Origin: Arachis hypogaea
Lineage: Eukaryota; Streptophyta; Magnoliopsida; Fabales; Fabaceae
Direction: 5' to 3'
DNA length: 64,000 nt
Assembly (NCBI RefSeq): GCF_003086295.3
Contig: NC_092041.1
Location: forward strand, 97,241,827-97,305,826
Shown here piece by piece: positions 1 to 10,862 of the stretch (the stretch's first letter is position 1; each line of letters opens with the position of its first letter). A program made the position numbers and the translations under genes. Under the pieces are notes generated by a model. It worked only from the letters and a program-made list of their open reading frames with translations. It searched no databases and was not told the origin of the DNA.

Positions 1-228
1 GTCAGTTCTACTTTGCGGTGTGTCAGAGACATGAGTTGGTAGTGATTGTCGTTCGTCATTCCTATGTTGCTCGTGGTCATCATTGTTATGCTCCAAACGA
101 GCATTCACTAGTTGCGCAATTTGATTTTGCATCCGTTGATTCTCCTCCGCCATCCGTTGGTTTGCTTGCTGAAGCTCGGTCACCATCCTTAGGAGCTCGG
201 ATGGGGTAGGGGGAGGAACATCAGCCAT
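1..228 (-). pseudogene. N-terminus of a Ty3/gypsy Gag, cut by the window edge
   Basis: Reading leftwards from an ATG at 228, 76 codons stay open to base 1. The peptide starts MADVPPPTPSELLRMV and continues with a Q/N/E-rich stretch (QQANQRMAEENQRMQNQ) and then a polar tail. This is the usual start of Gag in plant Ty3/gypsy elements: a short proline-rich head followed by a coiled-coil-like segment. The capsid and zinc-knuckle parts would lie outside the window. To its right (upstream in element orientation) are a short leader and LTR-like sequence. No stop is seen in these 228 bases, but intactness cannot be judged. The Gag assignment rests on overall composition and the adjoining LTR rather than on a conserved domain. 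Confidence 0.6.
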
Positions 229-560
229 AAGAAATTTAGGGCTTACAAGAAATGCTATCTCAAATCGTTGGCCCTCCTTCTAGCACCAAATATTCTTGCC
301 TGTTGATGCCGAGATATAGTTCATTCTCCAACAAAGGTCGGCAAACTCCCGAGGTAGAACACGAAACACGCCGGCGATGAAGAACCGAGGTGGTGGGTAC
401 CTGAAAAGGTCCTCCGACGCTCAAGTTAGTGAGGGAATATATGCGTATATGCTTTTTTGGAAAAGATTGAATACCTTTTTGGTTCCTGCCCTTCTCCTTA
501 TATCTGGTTGGATGAAGTTGATCGTTTTCTTGTAACGTCCGAGAATTAACTGTGTATCCG
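229..560 (-). repeat. Leader and partial LTR of the left-edge gypsy element
   Basis: The stretch upstream of the Gag start, read on the minus strand, contains TTTGGTGCTAGAAGGAGG at about 280-297, which sits where a primer-binding site is expected. Beyond it is LTR-like sequence. Positions 415-431 (ccgacgctcaagttag) closely match a piece of the Tat-element LTR at 3811-3826 and 12674-12689, so the two LTRs are distantly related. The far end of the LTR fades into AT-rich DNA near 540-560, and no clean TG/CA end or target duplication was found. Confidence 0.5.
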
Positions 561-1631
561 ACGTTATTGGATGAAAAAAATGCTGATTATTTGGAATACT
601 CGATTACAATCAGGAATCATGCGTTATCGAGCTATAACTCGTAACCGACTTTTACTGGTCATATCATATATTATGTATTTTGGTATAATAAAATGTTAAG
701 ATGTATTTTAAATATTGTATTTTGGTAATAAGAAACTGTTTTTTTATGGTATTTTATAATTCAACAAGTTAAATATTAATTTATGTTAAATTGGAATTCT
801 ATTTAAGATTTTATTATTGGCCAATAAATTAATGTATTCATAAAATGAAATACATACTCTTAACACTTATTTAAACAAATTAATAAACAAACTACTAGAT
901 CAATTTAAATTAATTTCACTCATAAAACTCTTTATCCTATAACCTCGTGTGTAAGGGGTTCGTGGGTCAAACCCTTTGCATCCAAAAGAGTTACGCCCTC
1001 ATGAAGAGGATGAAAGTCTGAACCCCAACATGCACCTCAATAGGATTAGTAATTAGTAAGGTAGAATAGGATTTGAATTTTACCCTAATCTTATTCGCGA
1101 ATTGAAAATTTTTTTAAAATTCAATCATATTTTATTCGTAGGTTGAAAATTTTTCAATCTTAACTCTTTTTTTAAAATTCAATCATATTTTATTCGTAGG
1201 TTAAGAATCTTTTAATCCTATCTCTACTCGCACCCTAAAGTTCTCAACCCTACTCTATCCAACTCTATCTGCAGGAAAATCAAAATACATTAAACATATA
1301 TAAAATTCAATCATTTCATATTTCATACAAATTAATAAAATAAAAAATAAAAAATTAAGTTTAAATTAAAATTTAAAACAATAAAATCTTAAAGAAATTG
1401 AATATAAAATTACAAATAACATGATTATCAAGTTTTTAATAAAATTAAAATAACACAAATAAGAATAAACGTTTTGTCACTCTTCTTCTAACTCCAAGTT
1501 CTTGCAATATTATTCTTTAAATAATAAACATACTAAATTAATAATTTAAATGATTAGTTTAGTGGTTATTTTGAATTTTTATAAAAAGAAAGTTGTGGGA
1601 TTAATACCTATTTCCTTCACTACACATATAA
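561..1631. other. AT-rich intergenic DNA with a 58-bp tandem duplication
   Basis: No gene is seen. Two copies of a segment containing aaaattcaatcatattttat start at 1116 and 1174, a 58-bp period. Around 1060-1270 there are phrases such as taccctaatc, ttattcgcgaa and ctctatctgcagg. These resemble the interior of the hAT MITE at 24601-25027, so the stretch may be a decayed relative of it. Confidence 0.4.
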
Positions 1632-1640
1632 TTTTTAAAT

Positions 1641-3115
1641 GAGTAAAGTATTCTTTTTGTCCCTAACGTTTGGGGTAAGTTCCAAAGTTATTCCTATCAT
1701 TTCAATCGTCCTATTTAAGTCCCTAACGTTTCAAAATTGACTCAATGTTGTCCTGCCGTTAGAGATCCATTAATGAAATTGACGGCGGGACAAAATTGAG
1801 ATGATTTTGAAACGTTAAGGACTTAAATAGGATGAAAACGTTGGTGACAAAAATGATACATAGAAATAAATTTTAATTTTATTCTTCAATAATATCAATT
1901 TTTTACTGTACATAGTATTCAATTATTTTTAATCACATTTACACTTAATTACATTACTTTCATTTTAAATAATTTTTTTTTAAATTTTACACTTAAAGTA
2001 ATGTAATTTTTTTATAAATAAATAAATTTTATATTTTCATTCTAAATAAATAATGTAATGTGATTAGAATAAAAGTGTAAAATTATAAAAAAAAATATAA
2101 GTAATGTGATTAAGTAATGAAAGTAAAATTACATTATTTATTTAGAATGAAAGTATAAAATTTATTTATTCATAAAAAATTATATTACTTTAATCGTAAA
2201 ATTATAAAAAATTAATTTATTTACAATAAAAGTGTAAAATTATAAAAAAAATATAAGTAATGTGATTAAGTAATGAAAGTAAAATTACATTATTTAGAAT
2301 GATAGTGTAAAAGTATAAAAAAATTAATTTATTTTGAATGAAAGTGTAAAATTATTAAAAAATTATAATGTGATTAAGTAATGAAAGTAAAATTACATTA
2401 TTTAGAATGAAAGCATAAAATTTATTTATTTATAAAAAAATTACATTACTTAAGCGTAAAATTATAAAAAAAAATTAATTTATTTAACATGAAAGTGTAA
2501 AATTATAAAAAAATATAAGTAATGTGATTAAGTAATGAAAATAAAATTACATTATTTAGAATAAAAGTGTAAAAGTTATTTATTTCTAAAAAAAATTACA
2601 ATACTTTAAATGTAAAATTATAAAAAAATTAATTTATTTAGAATGAAAGTGTAAAATTATTAAAAAAATTATAAGTAATATGATTAAGTAATGAAAGTAA
2701 AATTACATTATTTAGAATGAAAGTATAAATTTTATTTAATTATAAAAAAATTACATTACTTTAAGAATAAAATTATAAAAAAATTAATTTATTTAGAATG
2801 AAAGTAATGTGATTAACTGTAATGTAAAAAATAATTGAATATTACGTACAGTAAAAATTAATATTATTGAAGGATAAAATTAAAATTTATTTCTATGTAT
2901 CGTTTTTGTCCCTAACATTTTCGTCATATTTAAGTCCCAAACGTTTCAAAATCGTCTCAATTTTGTCTTGCCGTCAATTCTGTTAACGGATCCCTAACGA
3001 CAGGACAACATTGAGTCAATTTTGAAATGTTAGGGACTTAAATAGGACGATTGAAACGTTAGGGATAACTTTGGGACTTATCCCAAACTTTGGAGATAAA
3101 TATAATATTTTACTC
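1641..3115. mobile_element. Foldback Mutator-like non-autonomous element, 1475 bp
   Basis: The element has inverted arms of roughly 300 bp. The left arm starts GAGTAAAGTATTC and contains repeated phrases of the type tccctaacgtttcaaaattg. The right arm is its reverse complement, ending TTTACTC. It is flanked by a perfect 9-bp target duplication, tttttaaat, at 1632-1640 and 3116-3124. A 9-bp duplication and long terminal inverted repeats are the hallmarks of the Mutator superfamily. No transposase ORF lies inside, so it must be mobilised in trans. The interior is a tandem array, described separately. The arms differ by many substitutions, so the insertion is not recent. Confidence 0.85.
1960..2815. 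repeat. Tandem array inside the foldback element, ~155-bp period
   Basis: The phrase aaaattacattatttag (or a close variant) recurs near 2125, 2281, 2389, 2543 and 2699. The spacing is about 155 bp, with one shortened unit of about 108 bp. Each unit carries aatgtgattaagtaatgaaa and gtgtaaaattataaaaaaa. It fills the loop between the two inverted arms. Confidence 0.75.
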
Positions 3116-3124
3116 TTTTTAAAT

Positions 3125-3654
3125 ATATATTATATAATATATTAGGGGTGCGAGTAGAGTAGAATATGATATACCCTAAATTCACACCTGACCCTACCCG
3201 CAAGTAAACCCTACCTGTATCCTGCTCTATCTGCAGCGTATCAGGTAAACAACCCTATCTGATCGAGTTAAGTTAGGTTGAATATTCGCGAATAGGATAT
3301 ATATTGTCAATCTTATACCTCAAACTAAGGTACTCTTAAGAATTCAACCAAAAAAAAGAGTAAGACAAAAATATACTAAAAAATTTTAAAATATGATAAA
3401 AATAATAAAATATAATTTATTTATTAGTAAAAATAATTTTTATATTTGAAAGACTGCTTATATAATTAATCTAAAATATTTTAAAAATATTTCAACGACT
3501 ATTAAAAAGTGTATGAAAAAACGAAACCAAATTTGATCCATAGGTTTCCTTTTCATTTTTTTAAAATATTTGTAGTCATTTAAAAAAATAACAAAAATAT
3601 ATACTTAGCATAAAATTATTTAATTTTTAGATATAAAAATATTTTATTTTTATA
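3125..3654. other. AT-rich spacer with a possible hAT-MITE remnant
   Basis: No gene is seen. Positions 3146-3310 start aggggtgcgagtag and contain ctacccgcaagta and gaatattcgcgaatagg. This resembles the G/C-rich ends of hAT MITEs such as the one at 24601, but no paired end or target duplication was found. The rest is simple AT-rich DNA. Confidence 0.35.
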
Positions 3655-3659
3655 ATTAT

Positions 3660-4099
3660 TGTTCGGTTAGTCGGGTACCAGACAGTCTGGAGAAATTTTC
3701 GGGTTGATGAGTAGGGGTATGGCCTGGTTCTGAGTTGTGGGGGCCAAATAGGGAGTAGCCGACGTCCCGAGTTCTTCACATGGAAAGGGAGTGTCACATG
3801 CAAAAACACTCCGACGCTCTAGTTAGTCGTGATGCAGGCGGAAAAATGGGGGTAAAGTGATATGTGTGACGTACCTTGGGAGAAGGGTAGGGCCCTCTCC
3901 CTATATATCGTGTCAGGAAAGTGGGCCCCCAGGAGGAGGCCTCCTTCCAGGAAGTTTCCTTCCTCCCAGCTATTGTGCAACTGGCAAGGAGAGTGCGTGG
4001 CCGGGTTGCCAGACAGGAGGGCACGACGACCCGCCCAAATGGGTCGGTAGGTACCGGGCCGGGTCGGTACCCACGCCTAATCTGGGCTGGGCCGTAACA
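3660..4099 (-). repeat. 3' LTR of the Tat element
   Basis: This 440-bp LTR starts tgttcggttagtcggg and ends gggccgtaaca on the plus strand. It aligns end to end with 12525-12963 with substitutions and a few short indels. In element orientation it contains a TATA-like GATATATAGGGAG (about 3899-3911). Confidence 0.92.
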
Positions 4100-4112
4100 G
4101 TGCCCCCAACGC
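4100..4112 (-). other. Polypurine tract of the Tat element
   Basis: On the minus strand the bases just before the 3' LTR read GGCGTTGGGGGCAC. The purine-rich GGGGG block abuts the LTR, where plus-strand priming occurs in LTR retrotransposons. It is short and imperfect. Confidence 0.55.
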
Positions 4113-4339
4113 CTAAGCAATGGTCGTGAGCGCTGTTGATGGCGCGTTATGTTTCCTCCCATGCGTTGTCGCCAGGTCGGCCACTCGTGGAGTGGATGTG
4201 CCTCCTCGGCGTGTGTCTGTTGGTTGTTGGGGGTAACCTTTCGTCGCCTCGTTCTTTGCGTCAAGCATTTAACGCTCATAATGGGTTATTTTAAAACCCT
4301 GCATGCAAAGACCATTCTGCCCTTTGCCTTTCTTGCTTC

Positions 4340-4784
4340 TTGAGTCAGTTTCTTAATCCCCCAATTAGTTTTTCATTATGCTTTCACTTCATTCCCTTGT
4401 TCTTGCCGTTTCTGCCTTCTTCTCTCCGAATTTCCTACTGCCATTCCTGCGTCCTTGCGCATTCGCCCCTCCTTGCTTCCTTCCGAATCTCTGCAACTAT
4501 CTTGGTAAGCACTCATCTTCCTCTTTTTGCCCGATATTTGTTTTACCTTCATTGTCTGTGTTCTGTGTGCATGCTGTTTTTCTGATTGGACTCGTATGTT
4601 AGGTGACGTTAGTGTTAGATAGATGCATTAGGAGGGTTACCATTCCAAGGCTTTAGTTTTAGGCTTTACTCAGAATTTGCTTCGGCCATGCTTGGTTTCA
4701 GTTGTTGAATAGGCTAAAAGTAGTTTTTGGGCTGTTTCCGAATTCCCGACCTCATAGACTAACCGAGTGGTGCCCCCATTGTAG
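4340..4784 (+). other. 5' UTR exon and first intron of the Tat antisense gene
   Basis: This is a pyrimidine-rich leader upstream of the antisense ORF at 4787. A good donor (TTG|GTAAGC, intron from 4505) pairs with an acceptor (CATTGTAG|GT, ending at 4784) that sits two bases before the ATG. The ORF therefore probably has a spliced 5' UTR. A TATA-like tattttaaaa lies near 4287. The whole region is inside the retrotransposon, between the 3' LTR and the end of pol. Confidence 0.5.
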
Positions 4785-5584
4785 GTATGCCTCGTATTGT
4801 CTCACGAGCTTCCACCTCAGGTGTGGGTTATGACCGGTACGCTTGGGTGACTTCTGACGTAAAGGATTCCCCAAACCAAATGGGTGAAGAGGAGCTGACC
4901 GAATTCTGTCAAGCCAAGTACTTGTGTGGTGGTACTAACGAGGAATCAAATTACGATATCTTTGTCCCCGTCCCTCACGAGCGGATATACGAACTCAACC
5001 CCCACTCCCCCCGAATTGCCGACTGGATATGGTTCTACAAGGCAATGTTTACTCAACTGGGAGTTCGCATTCCTTTCTCTCCCTTTCAGATGGCGTTTCT
5101 TAACCGGTGTTCTGTAACGCCATCGCAGTTGCATCCGAACAGCTGGGCTTCCATCCGCTGCTTCGAGATGGTGTGCAAATACCTCGACCTACCGATTTTA
5201 GTAGATGTGTTCCTTTTTCTTTTTACCCTTACGAATCCTTCCAAAGAGGGGAAAGCGAGAAAGGGGTTTATGTCCTTCCAGTCTTCCCAGGGTCGGAGGA
5301 TCTTCGGCCTGTTTGATGACTCTTATCACGGGTTCAAGGACAAGTATTTCAAGGTGTGACCGGTCAAAGGACGCCATCCCTTCTGGTTGTCATTGGAAGG
5401 GGAGCGCCTCATCCCAACATATTGGAGCTTCGGGGCGGGTCCAATACCTTTATGAAGGTAACATACAAGAGGATGTCCTTTGTGGACAAAAAGACTGCCG
5501 ACGTGTTGTTGGCTGTGTTTGGGAAAAATCACGTGAATCCCCACCTCCTTATGGGCGATCGGGAGGTCGCTAGAAATTATGTTT
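4785..5584 (+). pseudogene. Antisense additional ORF of the Tat element, N-terminal exon
   Basis: An ORF from ATG 4787 encodes 190 residues with a conserved-looking block (PHERIYELNPHSPRIADWIWFY... around residues 63-85) and a hydrophobic stretch near residues 141-149. It stops at TGA 5357-5359. The same frame stays meaningful past that stop (HPFWLSLEGERLIPTYWSFG), so the TGA is probably a CGA codon changed by CpG transition. A frameshift near 5455 then moves the coding frame to the one ending ARNYV at the exon end. The donor is GTGAGT at 5585. It lies opposite to gag-pol, where Retand-type Tat elements carry extra ORFs of unknown function. I do not recognise a domain and assign no biochemical role. 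Confidence 0.65.
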
Positions 5585-5677
5585 GTGAGTAGCTTTGCCT
5601 TGTGTTTCTTATGCTATTGTGGCTTCTGATTTGATATGCGGTTTTCCCGACTAACCTATTTCATTATCTTGCTGCAG

Positions 5678-6640
5678 TAGGAATGTCTGCCGAGGTGACT
5701 GGTCTGGAGAATTTATATAACACCTTTCTGGCCAACGACAGCGATGAGAAGATGGCTGACGACAAGACAGCTGGCGAGGGTCAGGGGGTCAATCCAAAAA
5801 TATCGAGAATCAGGTGGTGCCTCCTCCTCGTGATGTCGAGATGTCAACCCAAAGCGCTGATGGGGTGCGCGTTCTCCCATACCTGATGAGGTCGTCGGGG
5901 GCTCGGCTTCCAATCAACACCTCGAGGAGGACGATGTGAAAGTTATCCAAAACCCCAAGAGGAAGAAGTTGTCCTCCAGTCCTGAGGGGGCTCTCACTGT
6001 GATGGAGAGGAATTTTGACGCCGAGAACTTTATAGACTCGCAGCTGCTTCCCGGTATGGAGGATTATTTCCATGGCTCGGATCTTCCCGGGCAGGCAAGG
6101 TGGATGTACCGCTCTCTCCTTCACGGTGCCGCCATAGCCAGGAAGGCCGAGTTTGAGCTGTCGGGGATGCAATCGGTGCAGAGAAAGCTCGAGTCCTCTG
6201 TTAAAGCTAACAATCAATTTAAAGCGCAAGTTGAAACACTTCGGGAGCAGGTGTCCCAAGCAGAGGAGAAGCTCAAAGCTGCCGAGGAGAAGGCCAAAAC
6301 TGTAGAGGAAAAGTTGAAGACTTTCGATGCGGCCGTTTCCTGGCTGACCGAGCGGGAGTTGGTCCTTGAGAGGCAACTTAATGCGGCACAGGGTCGAGTG
6401 GCTGCGTTGGAGAAGGACCGTAACGAGGCCATCTCGTCGACTTAAGCCGCTCAAACCGAAGTTGAGGAACTTAAGAAAAAGCACAAAGAGACCGTGAAAC
6501 AGGGAAAGAGCGCCATTCTGATGACTGAAGAGGCCCTTAAAGCCCAAGTGAATATCGTGGCTCCTGACTTTAACACATCGGCAATCGGGGTTTTTAAAAC
6601 GATCAAGGATGGCAAGATAGTCGATATGCCGAAGAAATGA
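5678..6640 (+). pseudogene. Antisense additional ORF of the Tat element, coiled-coil exon
   Basis: This exon follows an acceptor (CTTGCTGCAG, ending 5677) that joins the upstream reading frame without breaking it (phase 1 to phase 1). It begins GMSAEVTGLENLYNTF, loses frame somewhere in 5810-5930, then runs as a 169-residue ORF at 5936-6445. That part has a basic patch (NPKRKKLSSS) and a long heptad-rich coiled coil of E, K, L and A residues at about 6160-6440. A TAA at 6443-6445 interrupts it. The same frame continues with another charged segment to a final VDMPKK and TGA at 6638-6640, so the original protein ended there. The coiled coil suggests oligomerisation. Nothing else about its function can be read. 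Confidence 0.62.
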
Positions 6641-7162
6641 TCTCTTGTACCTTTGTATTTTATTTGTAATTTTGTTGTAGAACTTGCCACGCGGTTTGAT
6701 GAACTTGTAGAACTGGTTTTTGAACTATCTTGGTAGTCACTTGGTTGGCTTATGATTACCGTCTTTTGCCGCTTATTCGACAGCGTATTTTTGCTATATT
6801 TTATTACCATTTCGTTGGTATTGGCTTGTCGCTTGCCTTTTTTTATCGTTGTGTTGGTAATTCGACGAAGCCAAGTCGTGGTTTCACTATCGCTGTAGCC
6901 GTTTATTATAGCGTTAACTTGGTCGGTTTCCGGGGTGATCAGTCCCGGGATACCGTGTCGTTGTCCCATTTAACATGTATTATAAGAAGTTTGTTGTCGT
7001 GGGATGTATAAATGGGGAAAATAAATTTAACAAGTGAACATTAATCGACAGTTGGACAAGTCTATTGCAATGATAAGCATTTAACAAAAGTAAATTATTT
7101 GATGGTAAAGGGGGACCAGTGTCTTACCGAGCTCGTCAAATCGCCTGCTCGGCGTGTTTGGA
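6641..7162. other. Convergent gap between the antisense gene and pol
   Basis: No ORF here is convincing. It is the shared 3' flank of two convergent transcription units inside the retrotransposon: the antisense gene ends at 6640 and pol ends at 7163 on the other strand. A T-rich, G/T-rich segment right after 6640 could serve as 3' UTR of the antisense gene. Confidence 0.5.
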
Positions 7163-10100
7163 CTAAGAATAAAATCTTCTTAAGTTACATGCATTCCAGG
7201 TTCTCGGGACTTCCTTACCATCGAGCCTCTCCAACTTGTAGGCGCCCTTGCCAATCACTTCTTTGACCCTGTAGGGACCTTCCCAGTTTGCCGCCAGCTG
7301 GCCTTCCCCTTGAGTCGGCAGCCCGATGTCGTTGCGCCGCAGGACGAGGTCATTTTGTTTAAATTCTCTCTAGAGTACTTTGGCGTTGTAGCGCAGGGCC
7401 GTTCTTTGCTTTAATGCTACCTCTGACAAATGGGCCATCTCTCTAGCCTCGTCTACTAGGTCCTTCTCTACAACTTCCTCTACTCCTTCTAGTAGTAGTC
7501 GTGGGCTCAGCTCGCCGACCTCTACGAGTATCATAGCTTCCACCCTGTATGTCAGTCGAAAAGGGGTTTCCCTGTGGACGATTGCTCGGTCGTTCGGTAG
7601 GACCAGAGAACTGAGGCAAGTTCGTCAGCCCATGCACCCTTTTTCTTATCAAGCCGCTTTTTGAGGCCTAGCAAAATAACCTTATTTGCGGCCTCAACTT
7701 GGCCGTTCGTCTGAGGATGTTCTACAGACGAGAATTTTTTCTTTATGCCCAAACTGGCGAGGAACTCCACGAACCTTTTGTCAGTGAACTGTGTCCTATT
7801 GTCAGAAATAACGGCGTCCGGGATGCCGAATCGAGTTATCACCTGTCTCTACATAAACTTTCGACAATTGGATGAGGATATACCGGCCAGTGGCTTGGTC
7901 TTTATCCACTTAGTTGTAGTAGTCGATAGCAACTATGAGATATTTGACCTGCCCCGGGCCAACCAGGAAAGGTCTTAAGAGGTTTACTCCCCACTGTGAG
8001 AAAGGTCGTGAAGACATCAACAAACTTAGCTCGGCCGCTGGCGCTCTATGGAAATTGGCGTTCTCCTGGCACTTGATGCACTTTCTCACGAAGTCTTTAG
8101 AATCCTTCATCATCAACGGCCAGTAGTTGCCGGCTCTGATGAGCTTTCTTGCTAGGGCTTTGCCCCCTGATGTGGTGGCCGCAGCACCCTTTGTGGACTT
8201 CCTTAAGCACATATTCCGTTTGATCGGGATGCAAGCACTTCAGTAAGGGTTGGCTGAGGCCCTTCTTAAACAAATGACCTTGTATGATTGCATACTTTTC
8301 TGCCTCCCTTCTCAATGTTTTGGCCGACTTCTCGTCTTCGGGGAGCTTGCTGCTTTCCAGGAAGTCGATAATCGGGTCCATCCAAGAGGGTCCTACCCTT
8401 GTTATATGGAGAGTAATTGTCGGCTCTCTTACTAAGCCTTGGATGAGAGATCGGTTTCCCGCTCCTGGCTTGGTACTTGCCAGCTTCGACAAGAGGTCTG
8501 CTTGCATGTTTCTCTTTCTCGAGACGTGCTGCACTGAGACTTCTTTAAATTGCTCGGTCAGCTCCTTGACTTTCTCCAAGTATTTTTGTAGCAACGAGTC
8601 TCTGGCCTGATATGCCCCATTTATCTGCGAAGTCATGACCTGTGAATCGCTACACACTTCAAGTCTTGTGGCGCCGACTTCCTTAGCCAGGACCAATCCA
8701 CCAAGGAGGGCTTCGTATTTCGCTTGGTTGTTTGACACCGGGAACTCAAACTTGATGGACTGCTCGTAGACGACCCTAGTGGGGCTTTCTAAGATTATCC
8801 CGGCATCGCCGAACATTTGGTTGGAGGCTCTGTCTACGTGGAGTTTCCATCGTGTGCTCGGTGCCTCGGTTGGGTCTCCCGTTATCTCCACCAGGAAGTC
8901 AGCCATGGCTTGCGCTTTGATCGCGTGCCTGGGCTTGTATTGTAACTTGTACTGGGATAGTTTGACCGCCCAGGTAATCATTCTTCCCACTAAGTCGGTC
9001 TTTTGGAGGACCTGGCGAATTGCTTGGTCCGTCCTAACGACCACTTTGTGACTTTGAAAGTACTGTCGTAATCTACGGGAAGAGTGTAGCAGCGCAAGTG
9101 CTAGCCTCTCCAATTTACTATACCTAAGTTCTGCTCCTTGCAGTGCTCTGCTCACAAAGTAGATTGGTTGTTGGGCCTTTTCTTCTTCTCGCACCAGGAC
9201 CGCTGTCATCGCTTCATCCGTTATGGCCAAGTACAAGTATAACGGTTCACCATTCTTGGGCTTCCTGAAGACAGGTGGTGATGCCAATATTTTCTTAAAG
9301 TGTTTGAAAGCCTCTTCACATACCAGGGTCCACTCAAAAGCTACCCCTTTCTTCATCAGATTGAAGAATGGTAATCCCTTAGCAGCCGAAACGGGAAATC
9401 GCTGTGAGCCTTCCTGCCAACCTCTGAACGTCCTTGACACACCCCGGGCTCTTCATCTGGAGTATTGCTTGACATTTTTCCAGGTTGGCCTCTACTCCCC
9501 TCTGGGTTATCATAAACCCCAAAAGTTTTCCTGCTTCCATGGCAAAGGCACATTTGAGTGGGTTGAGCCTTATGCCCTGCTGCCGAAGCGAGGCGAACAC
9601 ATTTTCAAGGTCACTTGTAAGGTCATTAGGCTGGGTGGTCTTTACTAAGATATCATCTACGTATACCTCCACCGTTTTGCCTATAAGGTTGCTGAATATA
9701 TCTTGTTCATCAACCTTTGGTAGGTGGCTCCCGCGTTCTTCAGCCCGAATGGCATTACCTTGTAGCAGTATGTACCCCCTGGCATTATAAATGCCATTTT
9801 TCCTCGTCGGGCCGGTGCATCGGTATCTGATTATAGCCAGAGTAAGCATCCATAAAGCTCAGATACCGGTATCCTGCGCCACGTCAACGAGCGCATCTAT
9901 GTTGGGTAGGGGGTAGGAGTCCTTGGGACATGCTTTGTTAAGGTTGGAATAATCCACACACATCCTCCATTTCCCATTGTGCTTTCTAACTAGGACTACG
10001 TTCGACAACCAGGTCGAGTAGTCGAGCTCTCGTATGAACCCCGCTTCAAGGAGACCGGCCGTCTGCCTGGCCACCTCTTCTGCTCTTTCTTGTGACATTT

Positions 10101-10862
10101 TCCTTCTCCTTTGGGCTACTGGTTTGACCTCCGTTCTGATGGCCAAGTGATGAGACATGATCTGGGGGTCTATCCCAGGCATGTCGGCTGGCATCCAGGC
10201 AAAGAGATCGCCGTTAGCTCTGATCATTTCCATTAAAGGTTCTTTCAATTGGTGTGGAAGGTTTCTGTTGACGAAGGTAAACTTCTCCTCAGAGTCGCCA
10301 ACCTTGAACTTCTCTAAGTCTCCTTCCGGCTCAGGTCTAGGCTTGTCGTCGACTCTGACATCCAGGTCAGTGAGGAAGACTCCTAACGCCTCTTTGGATT
10401 TCTTTCTTAAGGAGAGACTGCGTTGTCGCAAGCGACTGCCGTTTCCAAGTCCCCTCTTATGGATCCCATAGATCCGTTATCAGTGATGAACTTTATTACC
10501 AACATCTTTGTGCTGATCACTGCCCTAAGAGCATTGATGGTCTTTCTCCCAAGGATGATGTTGTAGGTTGTGGAGTCTCGGAGGACCACGAACTCCGCCA
10601 TTACTGACCTCTTCCCCTGTCCCGACCCTATTGATATAGGTAGGGAGATTATTCCATCAGGCTTGATGAAGTGGTCGCCCAAGCCTACTACACCGTGCTT
10701 GTGGGTTTTTAAATCGGCATCTCGGAGGCCTAGGGCATCGAACACGTTGCGGAACATAATATTCGAGTCAGCGCTAGCGTCCATGAGGATCCTTTTGACT
10801 AAGCCGGTCCCTACCCTGGCCGTGACGACCATTGGAGGGTTTTTCGTGATCTCATCAAACCA
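7163..10862 (-). pseudogene. pol: Tat-element pol: protease, RT, two RNase H domains, integrase
   Basis: In element order on the minus strand: a protease-like region at 10830-10410, in which the usual DTG-type active site reads DASADS, so the glycine is lost. Then RT at about 10200-9380 with QRRRKMSQERAEEV, CVDYSNLNKACPKDSYPLP and an intact YVDD (9652-9663). Then an RNase H (FKHFKKILASPPVFRKP...SKLERLALALL) and a second, archaeal-type RNase H (WKLHVDRASN...GDAGIILES), both inside one long ORF at 8097-9440. Then the integrase zinc finger (split by a frameshift near 8200; second half CIKCQ) and the core with SDNRTQF and HPQTNGQVEAANK. The C-terminal module has GPYRVKEVIGKGAYKLERLDG and a stop at 7163-7165. 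The first catalytic Asp of integrase appears as Asn (QWGVNLL). At least four frame breaks make it non-functional. Confidence 0.9.
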
